NCBI GenBank assembly: GCA_002422365.1
Contig: DIUO01000004.1
Location: forward strand, 1-9,414
Length of the DNA stretch: 9,414 nucleotides
DNA from: Proteobacteria bacterium UBA6156
GTDB taxonomy: Bacteria > Pseudomonadota > Alphaproteobacteria > UBA2136 > UBA6156
Direction of reading: 5' to 3'
Positions 1-5,385 of the stretch are shown here, piece by piece (positions within the stretch are counted from its first letter, which is position 1; each line of letters opens with the position of its first letter). The position numbers were made by a program, and so were the translations under genes. The notes under the pieces were generated by a model, which was not told the DNA's origin, made no database searches, and worked only from the letters and a program-made list of their open reading frames with translations.

Positions 1-33
1 GCAACTTCTAGGCCAGTAATTATGCGAATGGCT

Positions 34-315
34 TTAGACTTCACGAACGATGGTCGTGAGAATGTCAGACAGATCGTAAGTGTATGGGGGTGCGGAGACG
101 TCTGGACGGGGATCAAAGGACTCCGTCGGGTGTTTGAGGGCATCGACCTTGTTGTAGAGATCCCTGTTCTTGCTGGAGCCATAGACGCAGACCATGTTGC
201 TGCTGCCTCCGGACTTCAGGAGTTCGTCGAGCCGGGTGAGGGCTTCGCGGCTGTCTTCTGCGTTGGCTGGGTCGCCGGAGCAGAAGAAATGGTAGAGGAT
301 GGGGTTCTGTTTCAT
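34..315 (-). CDS. Small hypothetical protein (93 aa)
   Basis: I do not recognise this protein. It starts MKQNPILYHF and ends at a TAA. The composition looks like a real soluble protein: a charged helical stretch at about residues 18-34, followed by mixed sequence with VCVYGSS at 42-48. There are two cysteines (12 and 43), no signal peptide and no membrane segment. A weak purine-rich ribosome site (GAGAG) lies about 9-13 bases upstream of the ATG. It sits 100 bases downstream of xerC on the same strand, and an AT-rich patch in that gap could give it its own promoter. The opposite frame over the same bases is longer but looks like a shadow. I infer that it is coding from its composition and start context, not from homology. 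Confidence 0.55.
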   Translation of the reverse strand: MKQNPILYHFFCSGDPANAEDSREALTRLDELLKSGGSSNMVCVYGSSKNRDLYNKVDALKHPTESFDPRPDVSAPPYTYDLSDILTTIVREV

Positions 316-360
316 CGTGTTTTCTCTCGAAAGGGAGGGGGATGGTACGCAAACGTGACT

Positions 361-398
361 TTATGTATGCATATAACGGCCAAGAATGGCAAGCGCAA
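361..398 (-). promoter_or_regulatory. Possible promoter for the small minus-strand gene
   Basis: The gap between xerC and the 93-aa gene contains an AT-rich patch (361-376) that stands out from the GC-rich surroundings. On the minus strand a TATATG (375-370) lies 17 bases after TTGCGC (398-393), which is a poor sigma-70-like pair. The base composition is seen directly; the promoter role is inferred and weak. Confidence 0.2.
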
Positions 399-415
399 TT
401 GTGAGGACTATGGCC

Positions 416-1396
416 CTAGCCCTTGGTTTTGCCGAGGGGGTGGGACTGGGTGTGGACGGTGAGGAGGCGCTGGACGTCGGTCGCCAGATAGCGCTGGGTG
501 GTGGCGAGTTGGCTGTGGCCGAGGAGTTCCTGGACCGTGCGGAGGTCGGCGCCGCCTTCCAGCAGGTGGGTGGCAAAGCTGTGGCGCAAGGCGTGGGGGG
601 TGAGGTGGGCGGGAAGGCCTAAAGCCTCGCGGGTATCTTGCAGCAGTTTTTGGGCGTAGCGCGGCGAGAGTGCCTTGCCCTGCGGGTTGGGGAAGAGGGG
701 TGCGGTGGGGTGGAGGCTATGTGAGCAATTCAGCCAGCTGTTGAGTGCGGATTTGACAGGCAAGGGAAGGGGCAGGCTGCGCTGCTTGTTGCCTTTGCCC
801 TGCACGGTAAGGGTGTCGCCGCCGACGGCGGCGCGGGTGAGGCTGAGAGCCTCGGAGATGCGCAGGCCGAGGCCGTAGAGGGTGATGAGGAGGGCGAAGT
901 TGCGGCGGGCCTCCGGCGTGGCGGTATGGGCGGCGGGGGGTGGGGCCAGGCCTTCCAGCAGCTGCCAGGTTTGGCTGGTGTTGAGGGCTTTGGGGACGGA
1001 GGCGGGGGCTTTGAGGCCTTTCAGCCGCGTGATGGCGGGGTTGCTGACCCCATGGTGCTGGTGCAGCCAGCGCATGAAGCTGCGCAACGAAGATAACTGA
1101 CGGTTGAGGGATGTTTTGGCATTGGTGCCCGCGCGGTTGAGGCGGCCCTTGGGAGTGAGGCGGTGGGCGAGGTAGGATTGGATATCGGCCTGGGTGAGGC
1201 CCGCGAAGGTGGCGAGGGTGATGGCGGCGCCCTTGTGGGTTTGGAGGAAGGTGCTGATGGCGGTGAGGTCTCGGCCGTAAGCTGCCACGGTGTGCGGGCT
1301 GGTGCGGCGGACGTGGGTGAGCCAGCTGAGGTATTCGGTAACCAGAGGTGGGGCCGCTAGAGGTGAGGCTACTGAAGGTGAGGGCTGGGTTTGCAT
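416..1396 (-). CDS. xerC: Tyrosine recombinase XerC
   Basis: This is a site-specific tyrosine recombinase of 326 aa, slightly longer than the usual roughly 300. In the known family, XerC acts with XerD at the chromosomal dif site to resolve chromosome dimers at division. The N-terminal core-binding domain covers about residues 18-125 (LVTEYLSWL, then SSLRSFMRWL). The catalytic domain follows, with the whole active-site set visible: R179 in GLGLRISEAL, K201 in GKGNKQR, H268 and R271 in LTPHALRHSFATHLL, H294 in LLGHSQL, and the nucleophile Y303 in TTQRYL. The start lies 3 bases after the stop of the DUF484 gene, so the two are almost certainly one transcript. That pairing favours XerC over XerD. 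The ribosome site is weak, which fits translational coupling. The first 17 residues are a Pro/Ser/Ala-rich extension. The gene seems intact. Confidence 0.95.
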   Translation of the reverse strand: MQTQPSPSVASPLAAPPLVTEYLSWLTHVRRTSPHTVAAYGRDLTAISTFLQTHKGAAITLATFAGLTQADIQSYLAHRLTPKGRLNRAGTNAKTSLNRQLSSLRSFMRWLHQHHGVSNPAITRLKGLKAPASVPKALNTSQTWQLLEGLAPPPAAHTATPEARRNFALLITLYGLGLRISEALSLTRAAVGGDTLTVQGKGNKQRSLPLPLPVKSALNSWLNCSHSLHPTAPLFPNPQGKALSPRYAQKLLQDTREALGLPAHLTPHALRHSFATHLLEGGADLRTVQELLGHSQLATTQRYLATDVQRLLTVHTQSHPLGKTKG

Positions 1397-1399
1397 GGC

Positions 1400-2110
1400 T
1401 TAGGTGTGTGCCAACACGCTGCCGATGGCGCGGCGGAGGAAGTTGGCGAGGGTGGACGCCTGCCCGGCATGGAAGCGGGTGGCCTGCGTGCTGCCTAGGG
1501 CCAGCAGGCCCTGGAGGGTGCCGTCGTCGGTGGTGAGGGCCATGAGGCAGAGCGACTTGATGCCGCTGGTTTTGGGGCCGAAGAGGATGCGGTGGTGGGC
1601 GGCTTCCAGCGGCCCGGTGGTGATGGGGTGGGGGCACAACGCGGTGATTTGCGCGGGCGTGAGGGTGGTGGCGGTTTCGTTATCTCCGGCTTTGAAGAGG
1701 CGGATGGCTTCGACATCGAGGTGCTCGGCCAGGGTGTTTTGCAGGTATTTGCGCAGCTGGGGCAGCGTGCGGCAGGGGATGAGGCCGAGGACGGCGGTGA
1801 AGATGCTCTCGGCGACCTCGGCATTGCCGCGCGCGGTGCTGATGAGCTGGGTGTGGCGGACTTTGAGGTTTTCGGCGTCGCGGCTGATGCGCTCGGCCTG
1901 CGCGGCATGCAGCGAGATGATGCCGCCGCCCATGCGGCCCTGGTGGCGGCTGTTTTTGGCGGGTGCGGCGGTTTGGGCGAGTTGCTCCTTGTAGGTTTCG
2001 AAAAACTGGGGGTGGCTTTGGAGATAGGCCAGCACCTGGGCGGGCTTGAGCAGAGGTGCCTTGGTGGCGGCAGTGGCGGTACGGGCGGGTTTGGTGGCGG
2101 TGCGGGGCAT
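1400..2110 (-). CDS. DUF484 family protein
   Basis: This 236-aa protein belongs to the DUF484 family, which has a GAF-like fold and no firmly assigned biochemical role; it is commonly encoded just before xerC in proteobacteria. After a basic Thr/Ala-rich leader (1-20) come the family's typical VLAYLQSHPQFF segment (26-37), a helical coiled region around SLHAAQAERISRDAENLKVRH (split here only by eye, 66-86), and a GAF-like part from about 98 to the end. That part includes GLLALGSTQATRFHAGQ (201-217) and the closing helix LANFLRRAIGSVL. There is no signal peptide, so it is cytoplasmic. It is the first gene of a minus-strand unit with xerC (3-base gap). No strong ribosome site is seen before the ATG. 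The family call is firm; any function beyond a link to XerC would be guesswork. Confidence 0.9.
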   Translation of the reverse strand: MPRTATKPARTATAATKAPLLKPAQVLAYLQSHPQFFETYKEQLAQTAAPAKNSRHQGRMGGGIISLHAAQAERISRDAENLKVRHTQLISTARGNAEVAESIFTAVLGLIPCRTLPQLRKYLQNTLAEHLDVEAIRLFKAGDNETATTLTPAQITALCPHPITTGPLEAAHHRILFGPKTSGIKSLCLMALTTDDGTLQGLLALGSTQATRFHAGQASTLANFLRRAIGSVLAHT

Positions 2111-2252
2111 GTGTCAGCTTTGTGTGTTAGGGCGGGTTGCGGTTGGTTGCATACAGGGAACGTGGGATGAGCGGTTCGTTCGGAACCCCTCTCACCGCCG
2201 GGCCTGACAGGGATAAAGCTGTTTCAGGCGCGGTTTCCCTCTTGCCGCGAGT

Positions 2253-2267
2253 GCCCCCTTTGGGGGC
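2253..2267 (+). other. GC-rich hairpin in the DUF484/priA divergent gap
   Basis: A perfect inverted repeat GCCCCC-TTT-GGGGGC lies 51 bases before the priA start. On the plus strand a run of five T follows at 2276-2280, after an 8-base interval, which is too far for a classic intrinsic terminator. It might act as a leader hairpin in the priA mRNA. A second small inverted repeat (GGTTC, 5 bases, GAACC; 2173-2187) lies nearer the DUF484 side. Apart from these two, I see no clear promoter, RNA gene or reading frame in 2111-2318. Confidence 0.35.
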
Positions 2268-2318
2268 GTTCTGCGTTTTTAGGTGCTTTCAGGATAAGGT
2301 TCGTTTAGGGTTCGGGCA

Positions 2319-4343
2319 ATGGGACGGAATCTGTTTGGCGAAGGGTGTGTGGTACGCGTGCTGGTGCCGCTGGCGCTGCCCAGCCTGCTGGACTATGTGA
2401 GCCCCGAGCCGCTGGCGGCAGGCGACTGGGTGGATATACCCGTGGGTACCAAGCGGGTGCATGGGGTGGTGGCGGAGGTGCTGGAGAGTTCGCCTTACCA
2501 AAACCTGAAGCCTGCGGTGAAGCTGGACGTGCCGCCGGTGGCGGCGGCGACGCTGGACTTTTGGCGCTGGGCGACACGCTACACTCTGAGTGCGCCGGGG
2601 GAAGGGCTGCGGGTGGCGCTGCCGCGGGCGCAAACACCGCAGCCGCCGAAGGAACCGAAGAACCGAGGACCCAAGGAACCCAGGAAGGGTAAGGGTAAAA
2701 AAGGAGCTTCGGTGGACGTTCAGGCCCCGGATATGAGGGCGGTGGGCCGCAGTGTGGCACTGAATGAGGCGCAGCGGCTTGCGGCGGCGGCGGTGGAAGG
2801 GGCGTTAGGGACGTTTGAGACCTTTTTGCTGGACGGGGTGACCGGCAGCGGCAAGACCGAGGTGTATTTTAATATTATTGAGAAAGTGTTGGCTGAGGGA
2901 GGCCAAGCCCTGGTGCTGGTGCCGGAAATTGCGCTGACGCCGCAGTGGCTGAAGCGGTTTGAGGAGCGTTTTGGCACCAAGCCGCATGTGTGGCACAGCG
3001 GGCTGGCCGAAGGGGCGCGCCGCAGCACCTGGTGGGCCATGGCGCGGGGTGAAGCCGGCGTGGTGGTGGGGGCGCGGAGTGCGTTGTTTTTGCCGTTTGC
3101 CAAGTTGCGGGTGCTGGTGGTGGATGAGGAGCATGAGCCGAGTTACAAGCAGGAAGAGGCGTTTAGATACCACGCGCGCGACCTGGCGGTGCAGTTGGCC
3201 AAGCTGTGGCAGGCGCCCATTGTGCTGGCCAGTGCCACACCGAGCCTGGAGACCTGGCAGCGCGCGCTGGAAGGCAAGTATAAGCGCCTGCTGCTGCCCG
3301 CACGGCATGGCGGCAGCATGGCACCAATCCACTTGATTGACCTGCGGGGGGAGACGATGCGCAAGCAGACGTATGTATCGCCCACCCTGGCCCGCGCGGT
3401 GCAGGCGACGCTGGACAAAGGCGAGCAAGCGCTGATGTTTTTGAACCGCCGGGGCAATGCGCCGGTGCTGCTGTGCCACGACTGCGGCAACCGCCGCGAC
3501 TGCCCGCGCTGCGACGCGACGCTGGTGGTGCATGGCGATAAGGTGCAGTGCCACCATTGCGGGTATAGTGAGACTTTTCCGGACGCCTGCCCCGCCTGCG
3601 GCAGCGCCGACCTGCGCGCCTATGGCCCCGGAACGCGGCGCGTGGTGAGTGAGGTGCAGGCGCTGTGGCCGCAGGCGCGGGTGGCGGTGGCCGACAGCGA
3701 CGCGGTGAGCACCCCCAAGCAATTGGCGGCGCTGGTGCATAGTGTTGAGGAGCGCGAGGTGGATATTGTGGTGGGGACGCAGATGGTGACGAAGGGGCAT
3801 CATTTTCCTCATCTGACGTGTGTGGGGGTGATTGATGCCGACATGGGGCTGGCGCATGGCGATGTGCGGGCGGCGGAGCGGACCTTTCAGTTGTTGACGC
3901 AAGTGGCCGGGCGGGCCGGGCGGGGTGCGGCGGCGGGTGCGGTGTATGTGCAGAGCCATGACCCGGGCCAGCCGTTGTTTAGTGCCCTGAAGCGCCACGA
4001 CCGCGACGGCTTTTATGCGCTTGAGCTGGCGGCACGCAAGCAGTGGGGCGACCCGCCCTTTGGCCGCATGGTGGCGGTGATTGTGGACGGGCTGGAGGAA
4101 CGCAGTGTGGTGGATGGGGCGACGCTGCTGGCGAAGGGATTCCCGGCCGCAAGTTTTGCCCGCCTGCTAGGCCCGGCGCCCGCGCCGGTGGCCAAGGTGC
4201 GCGACCGCTACCGCTACCGGTTGCTGGTGAAGGGGCCTGCGGGTAAGCTGTTGCAGGGATTGGTGAAAACGTGGATTGAAGGGGTGGCGTTGCCGCGTGG
4301 GGTGAGGGTGGTTATTGACGTTGACCCTGTGAGTTTTATGTAG
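2319..4343 (+). CDS. priA: Primosomal protein N' (PriA helicase)
   Basis: PriA is the 3'-5' DNA helicase that recognises stalled or collapsed forks and starts DnaB reloading. This copy is 674 aa, against 732 in E. coli. Residues 11-104 match the 3'-DNA-binding domain (VRVLVPLALPSLLDYVSP). A Lys/Pro-rich linker (105-145) follows where E. coli has the winged-helix domain. The helicase core is complete: Walker A GVTGSGKT (173-180), motif Ia VPEIALTPQ, Walker B DEEH (269-272), motif III ASATPSLE, GTQMVTKGHHFP (486-497) and QVAGRAGR (528-535). The two zinc sites are intact, with Cys 386, 389, 395, 398, 411, 414, 424 and 427. The ATG has AGGG 8 bases upstream and an in-frame TAA at 2295. A GTG at 2349 would also give a normal PriA N-terminus, but its AAGGG is only 3 bases away. 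The gene is divergent from DUF484-xerC. Confidence 0.97.
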   Translation: MGRNLFGEGCVVRVLVPLALPSLLDYVSPEPLAAGDWVDIPVGTKRVHGVVAEVLESSPYQNLKPAVKLDVPPVAAATLDFWRWATRYTLSAPGEGLRVALPRAQTPQPPKEPKNRGPKEPRKGKGKKGASVDVQAPDMRAVGRSVALNEAQRLAAAAVEGALGTFETFLLDGVTGSGKTEVYFNIIEKVLAEGGQALVLVPEIALTPQWLKRFEERFGTKPHVWHSGLAEGARRSTWWAMARGEAGVVVGARSALFLPFAKLRVLVVDEEHEPSYKQEEAFRYHARDLAVQLAKLWQAPIVLASATPSLETWQRALEGKYKRLLLPARHGGSMAPIHLIDLRGETMRKQTYVSPTLARAVQATLDKGEQALMFLNRRGNAPVLLCHDCGNRRDCPRCDATLVVHGDKVQCHHCGYSETFPDACPACGSADLRAYGPGTRRVVSEVQALWPQARVAVADSDAVSTPKQLAALVHSVEEREVDIVVGTQMVTKGHHFPHLTCVGVIDADMGLAHGDVRAAERTFQLLTQVAGRAGRGAAAGAVYVQSHDPGQPLFSALKRHDRDGFYALELAARKQWGDPPFGRMVAVIVDGLEERSVVDGATLLAKGFPAASFARLLGPAPAPVAKVRDRYRYRLLVKGPAGKLLQGLVKTWIEGVALPRGVRVVIDVDPVSFM

Positions 4344-4360
4344 GAGACTCTTGAGAATGA

Positions 4361-4367
4361 AGGGAGG
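4361..4367 (+). promoter_or_regulatory. Strong ribosome binding site deciding the start at 4375
   Basis: AGGGAGG sits 7 bases before the ATG at 4375 and is the best Shine-Dalgarno match in the window. It favours this ATG over the TTG at 4351 and the ATG at 4357, which are in the same frame. It lies 18 bases past the priA stop, so the downstream gene is probably translated from the priA transcript. Confidence 0.6.
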
Positions 4368-4374
4368 GCTTGAG

Positions 4375-4578
4375 ATGACTTATGAAGATTTTTTAGCTTC
4401 TATGACGCCGGAAAAACGCGAGCTTTGGGAACGTATTCAGGTATTAAAAGCGGAAGCAAAGGATCGGCACCGTGATACGCAAGAACTTCTGCGACGGATT
4501 GCACATGAAAAGATTGGTTCTGAGCGACAGCCTACGCGTGTTGGAGGGGACCCGGAAGGACGCCCTGTTGGCTGCTAA
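4375..4578 (+). CDS. Small charged helical protein, 5' part of a likely frameshifted gene
   Basis: I do not recognise a family. From the ATG at 4375 the frame reads MTYEDFLASMTPEKRELWE and continues as a highly charged, helix-forming sequence (ERIQVLKAEAKDRHRDTQEL) to about residue 45. After that it changes to a Gly/Pro/Arg-rich tail ending PVGC that looks out of frame. The overlapping +1 frame carries matching charged helical sequence onwards. Dropping one A from AAAA at 4508-4511 would join the halves into a single 111-aa protein ending in GEID. As drawn, the product is 67 aa. It follows priA by 31 bases with a strong ribosome site. GC is about 50% here, well below its neighbours. It is either a disrupted gene, a sequencing error, or two overlapping genes. 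Confidence 0.5.
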   Translation: MTYEDFLASMTPEKRELWERIQVLKAEAKDRHRDTQELLRRIAHEKIGSERQPTRVGGDPEGRPVGC

Positions 4579-4711
4579 TGAGGAACACGACCCTGCTTTA
4601 AAACGCCCATGGCTTGAAGATGCGGCGAACCTGCAAGATATGATTGAGCGGGAAAAGCTAGATTTGTTGGCTGTAGAGGCGGAGTTACGTGAACTTGGTG
4701 AAATTGACTAA
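4472..4711 (+). CDS. Small charged helical protein, 3' part of the likely frameshifted gene
   Basis: This open frame lies one base ahead of the preceding one and overlaps it. The convincing part begins near 4511 (RLVLSDSLRVLEGTRKDALL) and runs as a Leu/Glu/Lys-rich, probably coiled-coil helix to LLAVEAELRELGEID. The first dozen codons (MIRKNFCDGLH) look non-coding because the other frame is the natural one there. If it is translated separately, a GTG at 4472 has AAAGGA 8 bases upstream, and an ATG at 4505 has no clear ribosome site. I favour a single 111-residue protein broken by an extra A at 4508-4511. The TAA overlaps the stop codon of the convergent methyltransferase gene. Function unknown. 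Confidence 0.45.
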   Translation: MIRKNFCDGLHMKRLVLSDSLRVLEGTRKDALLAANEEHDPALKRPWLEDAANLQDMIEREKLDLLAVEAELRELGEID

Positions 4712-5385
4712 GTAAGATGTCTGGTGCGGATATCTGTTCGGTAGGCGGGGATGGGGTTTTCTTGGTTTAAGTGGTGAGGAGAGGTGGCTTTTAAGTAAGC
4801 TAATAGGCGTTTGGGGGGCTTGGTGGCGGCGGTTTGGAGCGGGGTGAGGGTGAGGGGGTGGTTATGGGTGTGGGCGAAGGTGGTGAGCTCGGGCTCGCAG
4901 GCGGAATGAAGGATGAGGTGGAGGGTGCCCTGGGGGTGGAGCAGGGGCATGAGGGCGGTGAGCCAGCGGGTGAGGTCGCCTTCGGGCAGGCTGTGGGCCT
5001 GTGTTTTGGTGGGGTTGGGGGTGGTGTGGCCGCGCTCTTGCCCATGAAAAGGCGGGTTGCAGAGGATGGCATGGTAGGGGCCCAAGCCGGGCTGGGTGAG
5101 GATATCGGCGGTGTGGGTGATGAGGGGAAGCTGATTGAGGGCGGCGTTGCGTTGGGCGAGGGCGGTGCAGGCGGGGTTGATGTCGAGAGCTTCGGCTCTA
5201 ATAAGCGGTTGGCGGAGGAGCAGGCTGAGGGCGGCGATGCCGCTGCCGCAGCCGCAGTCGAGCACGCGGGAGCCGGGGGCCAAGGGGGGAACTGTGGCGG
5301 TGAGCCAGAGGGGATCTTCGGTGGGGCGGGGGGGCGTGTCTTCGAGTATCAGGCGCCCGCCGAGGACGGTGAAGGTGGCGGTCAT
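4708..5385 (-). CDS. SAM-dependent methyltransferase, TrmN6-like (tRNA1(Val) A37 N6-methyltransferase family)
   Basis: This 225-aa protein has a Rossmann-type class I methyltransferase fold. Motif I is VLDCGCGSGI (41-50), an acidic residue that would bind the SAM ribose is D68 in ALDIN, and the adenine N6-methyltransferase signature NPPF is at 110-113. The opening FTVLGGRLIL and the distal KRLLAYLKA (192-200) fit the TrmN6/YfiC group (COG4123), whose E. coli member methylates N6 of A37 in tRNA1(Val). The substrate here is inferred from the family; an rRNA or protein target cannot be excluded. I start at the ATG of the ATGA overlap (5385), where the family's N-terminus begins. The frame stays open to 5880, but that extension is Arg/Pro/His-rich and lies inside the lipoprotein gene. 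No ribosome site precedes the ATG, so translation probably depends on coupling to the lipoprotein. Confidence 0.85.
   Translation of the reverse strand: MTATFTVLGGRLILEDTPPRPTEDPLWLTATVPPLAPGSRVLDCGCGSGIAALSLLLRQPLIRAEALDINPACTALAQRNAALNQLPLITHTADILTQPGLGPYHAILCNPPFHGQERGHTTPNPTKTQAHSLPEGDLTRWLTALMPLLHPQGTLHLILHSACEPELTTFAHTHNHPLTLTPLQTAATKPPKRLLAYLKATSPHHLNQENPIPAYRTDIRTRHLT

Noticed and set aside
22..462. Plus-strand open frame of 146 codons
   Set aside because: It covers the 93-aa minus-strand gene and runs into the end of xerC; its composition is erratic, and it looks like a shadow produced by the G-rich strand.
717..1637. Minus-strand open frame of 306 codons
   Set aside because: It lies across xerC and DUF484, both clearly recognised in another frame, and is extremely Pro/His/Arg-rich.
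2253..2280. Intrinsic terminator
   Set aside because: The T-run is eight bases away from the stem, and no plus-strand gene lies upstream that would need termination there.
2805..3998. Minus-strand open frame of 397 codons opposite priA
   Set aside because: It is His/Arg/Gln-rich with no motif, and priA on the plus strand has every helicase motif.
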